From positions 7,192,001 through 7,256,000 of the forward strand of contig NZ_CP119520.1 in NCBI RefSeq assembly GCF_029223865.1: a stretch of 64,000 nt of DNA. The letters are read 5' to 3'. Below, in pieces: positions 1-12,787 of the stretch. The stretch is from Telluria mixta (lineage in GTDB: Bacteria > Pseudomonadota > Gammaproteobacteria > Burkholderiales > Burkholderiaceae_D). The notes beneath the pieces are model-generated. The model was given only the letters and a program-made list of their open reading frames with translations. It searched no databases and was not told the DNA's origin. Each line of letters begins with the position of its first letter. The first letter of the stretch is position 1. The position numbers and the translations under genes are program-made.

Positions 1-118
1 ATGGGAGAAGTGTTACTTGGATAGGGTGGGCGGACAATACTCCGATCGGGTTATCGGGGGGTTGTCCCTCCCTGCGGGGGGTGAGTTTGTGGCGCGCGCC
101 TCGGCGCATATGCGACGC

Positions 119-147
119 TTGCGATTCTCTTACCCACCGTCTATAAT
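119..147 (+). promoter_or_regulatory. Promoter of tRNA-Ser(CGA), copy 1
   Basis: TTGCGA at 119-124 and a perfect TATAAT at 142-147 are separated by 17 bases and lie about 40 bases upstream of the tRNA, matching a sigma-70 promoter. The stretch from 137 to 163, including the -10 box, recurs upstream of the second tRNA-Ser copy. Bases 1-118 hold no recognisable gene. Confidence 0.75.
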
Positions 148-185
148 GCGGCCTCACGCGAAACGACCGCATGATGAAGTTACCA

Positions 186-275
<90 letters not shown>

Positions 276-283
276 AGACAAAC

Positions 284-307
284 AAGGCCCCATCGGGGCC
301 TTTTTGT
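284..307 (+). terminator. Intrinsic terminator of tRNA-Ser copy 1
   Basis: An 8-bp stem AAGGCCCC/GGGGCCTT with a 3-base loop is followed by a T-rich run, a few bases after the CCA end of the tRNA. The same hairpin follows the second tRNA-Ser copy. Confidence 0.85.
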
Positions 308-329
308 TTTGCTTGAAACAGCCGGGCAC

Positions 330-1325
330 TTAGCTGACCGGGACGCGATTCACCAATTCCCTCCCCTGCTCGAACGCCGTCAAACTCTCGATGGTCGTCC
401 GCATAATCTGCCCGATGGCCTCGACGGTAAAGAACGCCTGGTGCCCGGTGACGATCACGTTCGGAAACGACACCAGCCGCTGAATGACGTCATCCGTGAT
501 GATCGTCGACGACAAATCCTGGAAGAACAGGCTTGCCTCCTGTTCGTACACGTCGATCGCGAGACCGCCCAGCTGCCCCGTCTTCAGCGCGGCAATCGCG
601 GCCTCGGTGTCCACCAGTCCGCCGCGGCTCGTGTTCACAAGGATGCCACCCCGCTTGGCCCGCGCCAGCGACGTCGCGTTCACGATGTGGCGCGTCTCTT
701 CCGTCAGTGGGCAGTGCAGCGAGACGACGTCGCTGCAGTCCAGCAGTTCGTCGATGCCGACGTAGCGTCCGCCCAGCGCCTCGAACGCCGGCGACGGATA
801 GCGGTCGTGGCCGACCACCGTGCAGCCGAAGCCGGTCATGATGCGCGCGAAGATCGTGCCGATCTTGCCTGTGCCGATCACGCCCACGGTCTTGCCGTGC
901 AGGTCGAAGCCCATCAGGCCGTGCAGATCGAAGTTGCCGTCGCGCGTGCGGGCGCTCGCGCGGGCGATCTTGCGGTTCACCGCGAGCAGCAGGCCCACCG
1001 CGAATTCCGCCACCGAGTGCGGCGAATAGTCCGTCACGCGCACGACCGCGATGCCGAGCCGCCCGGCCGCGGCCACGTCGATGTGGTTGTAGCCGGTGGA
1101 GCGCGTCGCCACCAGGCGTGTGCCCTGCTGCGCGAGCAGCGCGAGGACCTCTGCGTCGACCGTGTCGTTGACGAAGACGCAGACGGCGCCGCAGCCTGTT
1201 GCCAGGGCGGCCGTCTGAAGCGTCAGGCGATCTTCCAGGAAGCGCAGGTCGTGGCCGGCTTCCCGGTTGGCGTCCGACAGCATCGACTTGTCGTACGGAC
1301 GGGCACTGAAGATGGCGGTTTTCAT
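330..1325 (-). CDS. ldhA: D-2-hydroxyacid dehydrogenase, probable D-lactate dehydrogenase
   Basis: A 331-residue cytoplasmic NAD-dependent dehydrogenase, full length for the fermentative D-lactate dehydrogenase family (pyruvate to D-lactate). The substrate-domain motif RSTGYNHID is near residue 75. The Rossmann motif GVIGTGKIG is near residue 148. NTSRGGLVDT and the catalytic-region segment GHQAFFT follow near the C-terminus. It reads away from the GH5 genes on the same strand and is the last gene before tRNA-Ser copy 1, with no evident partner. The RSTGYNHID motif and the spacing favour LdhA over phosphoglycerate or glyoxylate reductases, but substrate specificity is inferred from the family. 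Confidence 0.85.
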   Translation of the reverse strand: MKTAIFSARPYDKSMLSDANREAGHDLRFLEDRLTLQTAALATGCGAVCVFVNDTVDAEVLALLAQQGTRLVATRSTGYNHIDVAAAGRLGIAVVRVTDYSPHSVAEFAVGLLLAVNRKIARASARTRDGNFDLHGLMGFDLHGKTVGVIGTGKIGTIFARIMTGFGCTVVGHDRYPSPAFEALGGRYVGIDELLDCSDVVSLHCPLTEETRHIVNATSLARAKRGGILVNTSRGGLVDTEAAIAALKTGQLGGLAIDVYEQEASLFFQDLSSTIITDDVIQRLVSFPNVIVTGHQAFFTVEAIGQIMRTTIESLTAFEQGRELVNRVPVS

Positions 1326-1344
1326 GACCGCCAGTCTAGCGCAA

Positions 1345-2559
1345 TCAGGGAGCGAGACCCGCCATCAACGCATCGAGCGTCGCCTGGTCGCGCACCAGGC
1401 TGGTCTTGCGGTCGAAGATGCCGTCCGTCACACCGACGTCCCAGTAGAACGGCAGCACGCCGTTGGCGACGGCCGCCTTGACCACATGGGTATGGTAGTC
1501 ATTGCGCGACTTGAGGTGCAGCGCCAGGGCATCGCCCGTCAGGTTCTTGCGCCGCATGGCGCTGAATTCTCCCAGCACGACGGGAATGCCCTTGTCGACG
1601 AATTTCCGCTTCAGGCTGGCGAACTGCGCATCGACGAACGCTTCCTCGCCAAACGTCGGATTGTGCTTCGTGTCCGTCTTCGAATGGTTGCCCGCGCCCC
1701 AGTAATAGGCCTGGTTGCCCCAGCTTTCGTCCTTGTCCATCATCACGAAATTATACGGGCCATAGAAGTGGATCTCGGCCATCATCCGGCCGGGTACCTT
1801 GTCGGCCGGCAGCGTGTGCATCAGCTTGACCGTCTTGTCGATGTCGGTGTCGGGCCCCTGCACGACCAGCACGCGGTAGGCGTTCCGGCCGCCGGTGGCG
1901 CGCACCGCGTCGACGAAGGTCTGGTGATAGCTCATCAGGACCGTGGCCGCCGGCGCGTTCGGCGCACCCGGTTCGTTGGCGCTGGCAAACATCACGTGCT
2001 CGTCGAAGTCGCGCAACGCCGTGGCGATCTGTTCCCAGTACGCCTTTTGCTTGGCATTGACGGCGTCCTTCTTGCCGGGCGTGACATTCCTCTCGAGCCA
2101 GCCGCCATCCCAGTGGACGTTGACGAGTACAACCATGTCGTTGTCGACACAGTACTGGACGACCTGCTTCACGCGATTGAGCCAGGCGGCGCTGATCTGG
2201 CCCGTCTTCTGGTCCGCGTACTGGTCCCACGACACGGGCAGGCGGATTGCATTGAATCCGGCTTTCTTGACGGCCTGGATCAGCGCATTCGAGACCTGGG
2301 GATTCTCCCATGCCGTTTCGCCGCCGATCGCCTCCATCGCATTGCCGATGTTCCAGCCGATGCGGATCGACGCCGCGATCTGTTGCGCATTGTGCGACAT
2401 GCCCGTCATGTCGGCCGGTGCCGGGTTCGTGTTGTAGCTCGGATACGGGGCCGCCGCCGTCCGGGCCGTCGTTGCGGCGGCGGTGGCCGCGCCACTGCTG
2501 CCGCAACCCGCAAGCGACACCGCGAGCAACGTGATGCAGAACCTGGAGAAAACGCTCAT
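1345..2559 (-). CDS. Secreted lipoprotein glycoside hydrolase family 5 (cellulase-like)
   Basis: A 404-residue GH5 glycosidase, probably a beta-1,4-glucan endohydrolase. The start at 2559 gives a lipoprotein signal ending in the lipobox SLAGC. The catalytic barrel begins with GWNIGNAMEAIGGETAWENP, a pattern I associate with GH5 subfamily 4 (tentative). The acid/base glutamate lies in ANEP and the nucleophile in LGEFSA. The protein should be anchored to the outer membrane. It follows a close paralogue 29 bases upstream and probably shares its transcript. Unlike that paralogue it has no proline-threonine linker, only a short Ala/Thr-rich stretch. An open frame extends upstream into the paralogue, but the signal peptide fixes the start. 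Confidence 0.85.
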   Translation of the reverse strand: MSVFSRFCITLLAVSLAGCGSSGAATAAATTARTAAAPYPSYNTNPAPADMTGMSHNAQQIAASIRIGWNIGNAMEAIGGETAWENPQVSNALIQAVKKAGFNAIRLPVSWDQYADQKTGQISAAWLNRVKQVVQYCVDNDMVVLVNVHWDGGWLERNVTPGKKDAVNAKQKAYWEQIATALRDFDEHVMFASANEPGAPNAPAATVLMSYHQTFVDAVRATGGRNAYRVLVVQGPDTDIDKTVKLMHTLPADKVPGRMMAEIHFYGPYNFVMMDKDESWGNQAYYWGAGNHSKTDTKHNPTFGEEAFVDAQFASLKRKFVDKGIPVVLGEFSAMRRKNLTGDALALHLKSRNDYHTHVVKAAVANGVLPFYWDVGVTDGIFDRKTSLVRDQATLDALMAGLAP

Positions 2560-2588
2560 CCGGGTCTCCACTTGAGAAGGCGCCCCCC

Positions 2589-3929
2589 TTACTTCGCCGC
2601 CAGGCCCGCCATCAGCGCATCCAGCGTCGCCTGGCCGCGCACCTGGTACGTCCGGCGATCGAAGATGCTGCCCGACTGGTCGTCCGGTGCCCCGATGTCC
2701 CAGAAGAACGGCTGCACGCCGTTGGCGCGGGCCTTCTTGACGACGTAGGTATGATAGTAGTTGCGCGACTTGAGGTGCAGCGCCAGGGCGTCGCCCGTCA
2801 GGTTCGTGCGCCGCTGGGCGGCGAACTCGCCGAGCAGGACCGGAATGCCCTTGTCGACGAACGCCGTCTTCAGGCTGGCAAATTGCGCATCGACGTAATC
2901 TTCCTCGCCCCATGTCGGATTGCGGTCGGTATCCGTCGTCGAGTGGTTGCCCGCGCCCCAGTAATAAGCCTGTTTGCCCCAGCTTTCATCCTTTTCCATC
3001 AGCACGAAATTGAACGGCGCGTAGAAGTGGACCTCGGCCATCATCCGGCCAGCCACCTTGTCGGTCGGCAGCGTCGGCATGTATTTCACCATCAGGTCGA
3101 TGTTGGTCTCCGGGGCCTGCACGACCAGCACGCGGTAGGCGTTCTTGCCGCCGGTGGCGCGCACCGTGTCGACGAAGGTCTGGTGATAGCTCTTCAGGAC
3201 ATCGACTGCCGCCTTCAGCGTCGGCACGTCGGTATTCTGCTCATTGCCCGTGGCCGGTTCGTTGGCGCTGGCGAACATCACGTGCTCGTCGAAATCGCGC
3301 AGGGTCGTCGCGATCTGTTCCCAGTACGCCTTCTGCTTGGCATTCACGGCGTCCTTCCTGGCGGGCGTGATGTTCTTTTCCAGCCAGCCGCCGTCCCAGT
3401 GGATGTTGACGAGGACGACCATGTCGTTGTCGACGCAGTACTGGACGACCTGCTTCACGCGGGCGAGCCAGGTGGCACTGATCTGGCCCGTCTTCTGGTC
3501 CGCATACTGGTCCCACGCCACGGGCAGGCGGATCGCGTTGAAGCCGGCTTGCTTGACGGCCTTGATGAGGTCGTTCGTGATCAGGGGATTGCCCCAGGCT
3601 GTTTCGCCGCCGATGGCTTCCATCGTGTTACCGATGTTGAAGCCGATGCGGACCGAGGCTGCGATCTGCTGGGCGTCATGGGACATGCCCGTCATGTCGG
3701 CGGGGATGGGATTCGTGTTGTAGCTCGGGTACAGGCTTGTAGCGGGCGCGGGTGTGGGTGCCGGCGCAGGCGTTGGTGCCGGCGTTGGTGCCGGCGTTGG
3801 TGCCGGCGTTGGTGCCGGCGTCGGCATGACGGCAACCGGAGCAGTGGGCGCCGATGCGGAACCGCCACCTCCGCAACCGGCGAGCAGCACCGCGAGCAAT
3901 GCGGCAGACAGCGTGGACAAGGCTTTCAT
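2589..3929 (-). CDS. Secreted lipoprotein glycoside hydrolase family 5 with Pro-Thr linker
   Basis: A 446-residue paralogue of the downstream GH5 enzyme. The start at 3929 is chosen because GGAGGA lies 5 bases upstream and the reading begins with a lipoprotein signal ending LLAGC. A linker of about 25 residues of repeated PAPT units follows (encoded by a 12-bp tandem repeat). The GH5 domain then begins near GFNIGNTMEAIGGETAWGNP. The acid/base residue is in ANEP and the nucleophile in LGEFAA. The linker should hold the catalytic domain away from the membrane. Compared with its neighbour it has an insertion of about 12 residues after ANEP (GNEQNTDVPTL). It is the first gene of a two-gene unit likely to act on plant or microbial beta-glucans. 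Confidence 0.87.
   Translation of the reverse strand: MKALSTLSAALLAVLLAGCGGGGSASAPTAPVAVMPTPAPTPAPTPAPTPAPTPAPAPTPAPATSLYPSYNTNPIPADMTGMSHDAQQIAASVRIGFNIGNTMEAIGGETAWGNPLITNDLIKAVKQAGFNAIRLPVAWDQYADQKTGQISATWLARVKQVVQYCVDNDMVVLVNIHWDGGWLEKNITPARKDAVNAKQKAYWEQIATTLRDFDEHVMFASANEPATGNEQNTDVPTLKAAVDVLKSYHQTFVDTVRATGGKNAYRVLVVQAPETNIDLMVKYMPTLPTDKVAGRMMAEVHFYAPFNFVLMEKDESWGKQAYYWGAGNHSTTDTDRNPTWGEEDYVDAQFASLKTAFVDKGIPVLLGEFAAQRRTNLTGDALALHLKSRNYYHTYVVKKARANGVQPFFWDIGAPDDQSGSIFDRRTYQVRGQATLDALMAGLAAK
3757..3825 (-). repeat. 12-bp tandem repeat encoding the PAPT linker
   Basis: The unit GGTGCCGGCGTT (plus-strand sense) is repeated in near-perfect copies and encodes the Pro-Ala-Pro-Thr repeats of the upstream GH5 protein. 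The copies are nearly identical at DNA level, so the array could expand or contract by slippage and so change linker length. Confidence 0.85.
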
Positions 3930-4053
3930 GGATCTCCTCCAGGTATTTCTCATAAACCTGCAGAGTAGAAAGAACTTATGCCTTCAGGATAGCTATTGGC
4001 GGGGGATTGCTAACAATGTGCAGATTATTGAAGGAAAGTTGGAGGCTGTGTTA

Positions 4054-4113
4054 GCTGCGCGGGCTTTGCAGCGCGCGCCCTCGGCGCGCGGGGCCGTCCG
4101 CCTTGCGGACGGC
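4054..4113. repeat. Cluster of three perfect palindromes in a GH5-tRNA intergenic region
   Basis: Three hairpins lie back to back: GCTGC/GCAGC (4054-4072), an 8-bp stem CGCGCGCC/GGCGCGCG (4072-4090), and a 9-bp stem GCCGTCCGC/GCGGACGGC with a 3-base loop (4093-4113). None is followed by a T run, so they are not simple terminators. They resemble repetitive extragenic palindromes. Together with the tRNA-like relic that follows they fill the 309-base gap between the GH5 gene and tRNA-Ser copy 2. I see no gene in this gap. Confidence 0.7.
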
Positions 4114-4126
4114 AAATGGGCGATTC

Positions 4127-4203
4127 GGAGAGGGCCGGGCTCGTAGGCCCGGCCCTTCGAATCCCACCCCGCAGGGCGCGCAGGCGCCCTGCTCTCTCCG
4201 CCA
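4127..4203 (+). pseudogene. tRNA-Ser relic rebuilt with two palindromes
   Basis: This 77-nt stretch begins with the tRNA-Ser acceptor strand GGAGAGG and ends with CTCTCC-G-CCA. In between it keeps the T-loop half TTCGAATCCCACC, all matching tRNA-Ser(CGA). The D arm, anticodon arm and variable arm are replaced by a perfect 9-bp hairpin (GGGCCGGGC/GCCCGGCCC, 4132-4155). A second perfect 9-bp hairpin (GCAGGGCGC/GCGCCCTGC, 4171-4192) sits between the T loop and the acceptor 3' strand. It cannot be a functional serine tRNA, having no anticodon. It shares the bidirectional terminator with the intact minus-strand tRNA next to it. Confidence 0.65.
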
Positions 4204-4207
4204 AAAC

Positions 4208-4230
4208 AAAAAAGGCCCCGATGGGGCCTT
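4208..4230 (-). terminator. Intrinsic terminator of tRNA-Ser copy 2 (bidirectional)
   Basis: An 8-bp stem AAGGCCCC/GGGGCCTT (4212-4219 with 4223-4230) has a T-rich run on the minus strand. It nearly repeats the terminator of copy 1 and also lies just after the CCA of the plus-strand tRNA relic. Confidence 0.85.
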
Positions 4231-4236
4231 GTTTGT

Positions 4237-4328
<92 letters not shown>

Positions 4329-4362
4329 TGGTAACCGGTCGCTTGTATTCGCGTGAGGCCGC

Positions 4363-4391
4363 ATTATAGACGGCCTCTCGGGAAAACGGAA
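4363..4391 (-). promoter_or_regulatory. Promoter of tRNA-Ser copy 2
   Basis: A TATAAT box (minus strand, 4368-4363) lies within a 26-bp block shared with copy 1 (4348-4373). The -35 position at 17-base spacing reads TTCCGT, a weak match, and differs from copy 1. The promoter sits between the serS stop codon and the tRNA, so the tRNA can be transcribed independently of serS. Confidence 0.6.
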
Positions 4392-4402
4392 GGGCTATTT
4401 GA

Positions 4403-6314
<1,912 letters not shown>

Positions 6315-7634
6315 TCAGTCCGGGTCGCCGCCGGCCCGGGCGTCGTCGTCGAGACTCCTCAGCCAGGCAAGCTTGTCCGCGATCTTCGCCTCGATCCCGC
6401 GCGGCACCGGCTGGTACCAGCCCGGCTCCGGCATGCCGTCCGGCAAATAGGTCTCACCGGCCGCGTAGGCGTGCGGCTCGTCGTGGGCGTAGCGGTATTC
6501 GTGGCCGTAGCCCAGTTCCTTCATGAGCTTGGTCGGCGCGTTGCGCAGGTGGACCGGGACTTCCCGCGACTTGTCCTTGTGCACGAACGCCATCGCGGCA
6601 TTGAACGCGTTGTAGCCGGCATTGCTCTTGGCGGCGATGGCAAGGTAGATGACGGCCTGGCCCAGCGCGAGCTCTCCCTCGGGCGAGCCGAGGCGCTCGT
6701 AGGTCTCGACCGCGTCGTTCGCGAGCTGGATGGCGCGCGGGTCGGCGATGCCGATGTCTTCCCACGCCATCCGGACGATGCGCCGTCCCAGGTATTTCGG
6801 ATCCGCGCCGCCGTCCAGCATCCGGCACAGCCAGTACAGCGCGGCGTCCGGATGCGAGCCGCGCACGGATTTATGCAGCGCCGAGATCTGGTCGTAGAAA
6901 TTGTCGCCACCTTTGTCGAAGCGGCGCGCGTTCAGGGTCAGCGCGTTCTCGACGAATTCGCGCGTGATGTGGGTCGTCCGCGCGGTGTCGGCCGACGTCT
7001 TCGTCTGCTCCAGCAGGTTCAGGAAACGGCGGGCGTCGCCGTCCGCGTAGCCGATCAGGGTCTGGACGGCGATGTCGTCGAACTGCAGGTGCGACAGGCC
7101 GCCCTGCCCGCGTGCGCGCTCCAGCAGCTGGCGCATCTCGTCGTCGTTCAGCGCCTTCAGCACGTACACCTGCGAACGCGACAGCAGTGCCGAGTTCACT
7201 TCGAACGACGGGTTTTCCGTCGTCGCGCCGATCAGCGTGACGAGGCCGGATTCCACGAACGGCAGCAGCGCATCCTGCTGCGACTTGTTGAAGCGGTGGA
7301 TCTCGTCGATGAACAGGATCGTGTGCTTCCCGCCCGCGAGGTAGTGCTCGGCCTGTTCGATGGAAGCGCGGATGTCCTTCACGCCCGACAGCACGGCCGA
7401 CAGCGCGATGAATTCGCAGTCGAATGCATTCGCCGTCAGACGCGCCAGCGTCGTCTTGCCGACACCGGGCGGGCCCCACAGAATCATCGAATGCGGCCGG
7501 CCCGACTTGAACACGAGGTTCAGCGGCTTGCCCTCGCCCAGCAGGTGGGACTGGCCGATTACCTCGTCGATCGTCTTCGGGCGCAGGGCTTCCGCCAGCG
7601 GGGCGGCAGGTTCCGTCTTGAAAAGGTCATCCAT
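6315..7634 (-). CDS. rarA: Replication-associated recombination protein A (AAA+ ATPase)
   Basis: A 439-residue RarA/MgsA, the clamp-loader-like AAA+ ATPase acting at stalled replication forks in the cytoplasm. Walker A is GPPGVGKTT near residue 54, Walker B is [10 protein letters not shown] near 105, and sensor 1 lies in [11 protein letters not shown]. The C-terminal part carries the helical oligomerisation domain with [15 protein letters not shown] and the conserved [13 protein letters not shown] region. It lies 60 bases downstream of lolA and is probably the last gene of the ftsK-lolA-rarA operon. Confidence 0.96.
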   Translation of the reverse strand: MDDLFKTEPAAPLAEALRPKTIDEVIGQSHLLGEGKPLNLVFKSGRPHSMILWGPPGVGKTTLARLTANAFDCEFIALSAVLSGVKDIRASIEQAEHYLAGGKHTILFIDEIHRFNKSQQDALLPFVESGLVTLIGATTENPSFEVNSALLSRSQVYVLKALNDDEMRQLLERARGQGGLSHLQFDDIAVQTLIGYADGDARRFLNLLEQTKTSADTARTTHITREFVENALTLNARRFDKGGDNFYDQISALHKSVRGSHPDAALYWLCRMLDGGADPKYLGRRIVRMAWEDIGIADPRAIQLANDAVETYERLGSPEGELALGQAVIYLAIAAKSNAGYNAFNAAMAFVHKDKSREVPVHLRNAPTKLMKELGYGHEYRYAHDEPHAYAAGETYLPDGMPEPGWYQPVPRGIEAKIADKLAWLRSLDDDARAGGDPD

Positions 7635-7694
7635 GGGCGGCGTTGTTATTCTCCATCTTGCCTATATATGGCCGCGCCCACGAAAACGCAAGTG

Positions 7695-8309
7695 TTACTG
7701 ATTTACGACCTCGGCACCCTTCGGCACGTCGAACTTGAACGTCTGCGCGCCCAGCGCCGGATTACGCTGGAAGCTCGTGAATTTCAGCAGCACGGTCTGG
7801 CCGAAGTTGTCCTTCAACTCCATCGCCTGCGGGATGCCGTCCTTCAGGCCGATGCCGATCTGTTCGAACGTCGTGTCCTTCGATTTCGGCGTCGCGTTCA
7901 GCCATTCCAGGCCATCGCGCGTGCCCGCTTCGGCCAGGGTGAAATTCTTTTCCAGGTCGTTGCTGCCGAACAGGATGGCAGCCGGCGAGCTGCCCAGCGC
8001 GCCGCCCAGCTTGCGCGTCGTGACCTGGTTCAGATCCTTGTCGTACAGGTACAGCGTCTCGCCGTCGGCCTGCAACAACTGCTCGTACGGCTTCTGGTAC
8101 GTCCAGATGAATTTGCCGGGGCGCGCGAACACGAACGTGCCGCTGGACGTCTTGCCCGTCTTGGTCTTCTGGACCTGCGTCTGGGTGAATTCGCCGCGGG
8201 CGGACTTGGTGCCCGACACGAAGGATTTGAACTGGTCCAGCGCGGTGGCGTGGGCGACGCCAGCAATTAGAAAAGTGGTAGCGATCAGTGTTTTTTTAAG
8301 CATTCTCAT
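7695..8309 (-). CDS. lolA: Outer-membrane lipoprotein carrier protein LolA
   Basis: A 204-residue periplasmic chaperone that takes mature lipoproteins from LolCDE and delivers them to LolB at the outer membrane. An N-terminal signal peptide ends around VAHA. The LolA fold follows, with RGEFTQTQ, the aromatic-rich [21 protein letters not shown] and PAAILFGS segments. The ATG at 8309 overlaps the ftsK stop codon (ATGA), giving translational coupling. A second ATG at 8303 is possible. Confidence 0.95.
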   Translation of the reverse strand: MRMLKKTLIATTFLIAGVAHATALDQFKSFVSGTKSARGEFTQTQVQKTKTGKTSSGTFVFARPGKFIWTYQKPYEQLLQADGETLYLYDKDLNQVTTRKLGGALGSSPAAILFGSNDLEKNFTLAEAGTRDGLEWLNATPKSKDTTFEQIGIGLKDGIPQAMELKDNFGQTVLLKFTSFQRNPALGAQTFKFDVPKGAEVVNQ

Positions 8310-10951
8310 TCCGCGTTCGTTGCAGGCACCAGGATGTCCCGGTTGCCGTTCGACTGCATCGGCGACACGATGCCGCTTTGCTCCATCTGCTCGAGCAGGC
8401 GCGCGGCGCGGTTGTAGCCGATGCGCAGGTGGCGCTGCACCAGCGAGATCGACGCCCGGCGGTTCTTCAGCACCACGGCCACGGCCTGGTCGTACATCGC
8501 GTCGGACTCGCCGCCGCCTTCGCCGGCCGGCACGCCGTCGGCACCGCCGCCGCTGCCATCCTCAGCCACGCCGCCTTCGAGGATGCCTTCAATGTAATTC
8601 GGTTCGCCCGTGGACTGGAGATGTTTTACAACTCGATGCACTTCATCGTCCGACACGAACGCGCCATGCACGCGGACCGGCAGGCCCGTGCCCGGCGGCA
8701 TGTACAGCATGTCGCCCATGCCCAGCAGCGTTTCCGCGCCCATCTGGTCGAGAATCGTGCGCGAGTCGATCTTGGACGACACCTGGAACGCGATACGCGT
8801 CGGGATGTTCGCCTTGATCAGGCCCGTGATGACGTCCACGGACGGACGCTGCGTCGCGAGGATCAGGTGGATGCCCGCCGCGCGCGCCTTCTGGGCGATA
8901 CGGGCGATCAGCTCCTCGACCTTCTTGCCGACCACCATCATCAGGTCGGCCAGCTCGTCGATGATGATGACGATCGTCGGCAGCTTATCGAGCGGTTCCG
9001 GCGCGTCCGGCGTCAGCGAGAACGGGTTCGGGATGTGTTCCTCGCGCTTGGCAGCTTCCGCGATCTTGCCGTTGTAGCCGGCCAGGTTACGCACGCCCAG
9101 CTTCGACATCAGCTTGTAGCGCCGCTCCATCTCGTTCACGGCCCAGTTCAGCGCGTGGCCGGCCTGGCGCATGTCCGTCACGACCGGCGCCAGCAGGTGC
9201 GGGATGCCTTCGTACACCGACATCTCCAGCATCTTCGGGTCGATCAGGATCAGGCGCACGTCGGCCGGATCGGCTTTATACAGCAGCGACAGGATCGTCG
9301 CGTTGATGCCCACGGATTTACCGGAACCGGTCGTACCCGCCACCAGCAGGTGCGGCATCTTCGCCAGGTCGGCGACGACCGGCTTGCCGGCGATGTCCTT
9401 GCCCAGCGCGACGGTCAGGCTCGATGCGCTGTCGCCATAGACCTTGGAGCCGAGGATTTCTGTCAGGCGCACGATCTGGCGCTTCGGATTCGGCAGCTCG
9501 AGGGCCATGTAGTTCTTGCCGGGGATCGTCTCGACGACGCGGATCGACGTCAGCGACAGCGAACGCGCCAGGTCGCGCGCCAGGTTGACGATCTGGCTGC
9601 CCTTCACGCCCGTTGCCGGCTCGATCTCGTAGCGCGTCACGACCGGGCCCGGATACGCGGCGACGACCTTCGCCTCGACGCCGAAGTCGGACAGCTTCTT
9701 CTCGATCAGGCGGCTGGTGAATTCCAGGGTGTCGATCGCGACGGTTTCCTGGACGGGCGGCGCCTCGTCCAGCAGCGCGAGCGGCGGCAGCGTACTGTCG
9801 CCGTGGACTTCGAACAGGTGCGACTGGCGCTCCTTCTCGGCGCGTTCGGAACGCGGCACGCTCGTCATCGCCGGCTCGATCTTGATCGGCGACGGGTTCG
9901 GTGCCGACGCCGGGGGCAGCGGCGACTTCACAGGCGCTGGCGCGCGCGGCGCGACGGGCGCCTCGTCCGGCTCGTCGAACGACGGCTCCCACGCGGACGG
10001 TGCGGCAGGCGCCTGCGCGTCGTCGATCTGCGGCTCGGCGCGGGCACGGGCCAGCTTCGCTTCGCCGCGCGCCTTCACCTTCGCCTTCATCTTGGCGAGG
10101 AAGCCCGGCGCCGGCGCCGCGTCCGCGTGCGGCTCGTCGAACTCGTCGTCGCGCGGGGTTTCGATGCGGACCGGCGAACCGGCATGTTTTTCCACGTACT
10201 TGGCGCGCTCGTGCACGACGACTTCGTCGCGCTTGTGCGCCGCCACTTCGCCGTAGCGGCGGTCTTCGCGGTCTTCGTAGCGCAGGCGGAACCAGTCCCA
10301 CGTCGTCTCGACGGATTCGCCGATGCGCTCGGCCACGGCCAGCCACGACACCTGGAAATACCAGGAAAAACCGAGGCCGAACAACAACAGCAGGAGCAGG
10401 GTCGCGCCCGTGAAACCGAACGCCGTGTGGGCGGAATGGCCGATCAGCTGGCCCAGCACGCCGCCGGCCGCGCGCGGCAGCTCGACCTTCAAGGACCACA
10501 TGCGGAGGTATTCGAGCCCTACGCTGCCGGCAAACATCAGCACGAAGCCGATCCAGCGGATCAGGGTTTCGCCCTGGTGCTCGGGCTCCTGTTCCGCTTC
10601 CTGCACGATGAACCGGGTATGCAGCCGTCGGTAGCCCTTCCACACGGCGCGCGTAAAGCAGACGCACAGCCACCAGGCGGAAAAGCCGAAAATGAATAAC
10701 AATAAGTCGGCGAGCCAGGCGCCGGCGCGGCCGCCCAGGTTGGCGACGTGGGCGACGGCGTTCTCGTGCGACCAGCCCGGATCGGCCTTGTTATAACTGA
10801 GCAAAATGAGGACGAAATACAACAGCGCGACGGCCGTGGCCAGCCAGCGCGCCTCCGACAACAGGCGCACGAGCCGGTTCGGCAGCGGCTGGCGCGGCGG
10901 TCGCGGCTTGTGAGTATAGGTCGTGCTCGTCGATGGACTATTCTTGCTCAT
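8306..10951 (-). CDS. ftsK: DNA translocase FtsK
   Basis: About 881 residues. The septal DNA pump moves chromosome termini through the closing division site. Four transmembrane helices lie in the first 200 residues. An acidic and proline-rich linker runs to about residue 400. The motor domain has Walker A GTTGSGKS and a Walker B region [11 protein letters not shown]. The C-terminal gamma winged-helix, which reads polar KOPS sequences, includes [23 protein letters not shown]. The start at 10951 ([10 protein letters not shown]) leaves out 34 unlikely upstream residues. No strong ribosome site is visible, so the exact start is uncertain. Confidence 0.95.
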   Translation of the reverse strand: MSKNSPSTSTTYTHKPRPPRQPLPNRLVRLLSEARWLATAVALLYFVLILLSYNKADPGWSHENAVAHVANLGGRAGAWLADLLLFIFGFSAWWLCVCFTRAVWKGYRRLHTRFIVQEAEQEPEHQGETLIRWIGFVLMFAGSVGLEYLRMWSLKVELPRAAGGVLGQLIGHSAHTAFGFTGATLLLLLLFGLGFSWYFQVSWLAVAERIGESVETTWDWFRLRYEDREDRRYGEVAAHKRDEVVVHERAKYVEKHAGSPVRIETPRDDEFDEPHADAAPAPGFLAKMKAKVKARGEAKLARARAEPQIDDAQAPAAPSAWEPSFDEPDEAPVAPRAPAPVKSPLPPASAPNPSPIKIEPAMTSVPRSERAEKERQSHLFEVHGDSTLPPLALLDEAPPVQETVAIDTLEFTSRLIEKKLSDFGVEAKVVAAYPGPVVTRYEIEPATGVKGSQIVNLARDLARSLSLTSIRVVETIPGKNYMALELPNPKRQIVRLTEILGSKVYGDSASSLTVALGKDIAGKPVVADLAKMPHLLVAGTTGSGKSVGINATILSLLYKADPADVRLILIDPKMLEMSVYEGIPHLLAPVVTDMRQAGHALNWAVNEMERRYKLMSKLGVRNLAGYNGKIAEAAKREEHIPNPFSLTPDAPEPLDKLPTIVIIIDELADLMMVVGKKVEELIARIAQKARAAGIHLILATQRPSVDVITGLIKANIPTRIAFQVSSKIDSRTILDQMGAETLLGMGDMLYMPPGTGLPVRVHGAFVSDDEVHRVVKHLQSTGEPNYIEGILEGGVAEDGSGGGADGVPAGEGGGESDAMYDQAVAVVLKNRRASISLVQRHLRIGYNRAARLLEQMEQSGIVSPMQSNGNRDILVPATNAE

Positions 10952-11033
10952 TGCGATGTGAAACGGTACTGCCGGGTAACAATTCCCCGAAGATGACCAT
11001 TCTAAGCGATATAAGGCCGCGTTGGCCCCACGA

Positions 11034-12094
<1,061 letters not shown>

Positions 12095-12112
12095 TTTTTT
12101 ATAGGTTGTTCG

Positions 12113-12787
12113 ATGGCGGGCATGAAAGACTTTGCTGAACTGAAATCCCTGCGCGACAAGCTCAAGGAAGACGAAAGGCTGCGCGCCATCGAAAAGGCCG
12201 AGCGGGAAAAGCGCGAGCGCATCGCGCGCGAGCACGCCGTCGAATTCCGCTCGGCCGTCACGGACGTCGTCAAGATGCCCGAATCGGACCGCTACGTGTG
12301 GCGGCCGATGCACGAATTCGAAACGCGCGGCCAGCCCCTGCCGACGCGGCCCCGCACCCAGGAGGAAGAAACGGCGGCCGTGCTGCGCGAGTCGATGCTG
12401 TCCGACCAGTTCGACGTGAACGGCCTGCTCGACGAAGACCCGTCCCTCAGCTGGTCGGCGCCCGGCGTCGGCCCGGACGTCGTCAAAAAGCTGCGCAAGC
12501 GCCACTGGCCCGTCGAGGACGAGCTGGACCTGCACGGCCTCACGCGCGACCTGGCGCGGCGCCACGTCGACGCCTACCTCCGCAAATCCACCAAGCGCGG
12601 CATCCGCTGCGTGCGCATCATCCACGGCGTGGGCTATGGCTCGGCCGGCGGCGAGCCCGTCCTGCGCGGCATGGTCCACAGCTGGCTCGTGCAGACGGGC
12701 GACGTGGTCGCCTTCTGCGTCGCGAACCGGGGCGACGGGGGCAATGGCGCATTGATCGTCCTCCTGCGCCCCGCATTGCTGGATTGA
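12113..12787 (+). CDS. Smr/MutS2 C-terminal domain protein
   Basis: A 224-residue protein with a charged coiled-coil N-terminus (about residues 5-45). The C-terminal Smr domain (about 140-222) contains the hallmark DLHGLT and the HGxG motif in IIHGVGYGS. Smr domains are nucleases acting on DNA structures or RNA; the stand-alone proteobacterial version (SmrA/SmrB type) is linked to rescue of collided ribosomes. It is likely co-transcribed with trxB. The exact substrate is inferred from the family only. Confidence 0.85.
   Translation: MAGMKDFAELKSLRDKLKEDERLRAIEKAEREKRERIAREHAVEFRSAVTDVVKMPESDRYVWRPMHEFETRGQPLPTRPRTQEEETAAVLRESMLSDQFDVNGLLDEDPSLSWSAPGVGPDVVKKLRKRHWPVEDELDLHGLTRDLARRHVDAYLRKSTKRGIRCVRIIHGVGYGSAGGEPVLRGMVHSWLVQTGDVVAFCVANRGDGGNGALIVLLRPALLD

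Noticed and set aside
3757..3825. Short tandem repeats that might suggest a CRISPR array
   Set aside because: The 12-bp units have no spacers and are in frame inside a coding linker.
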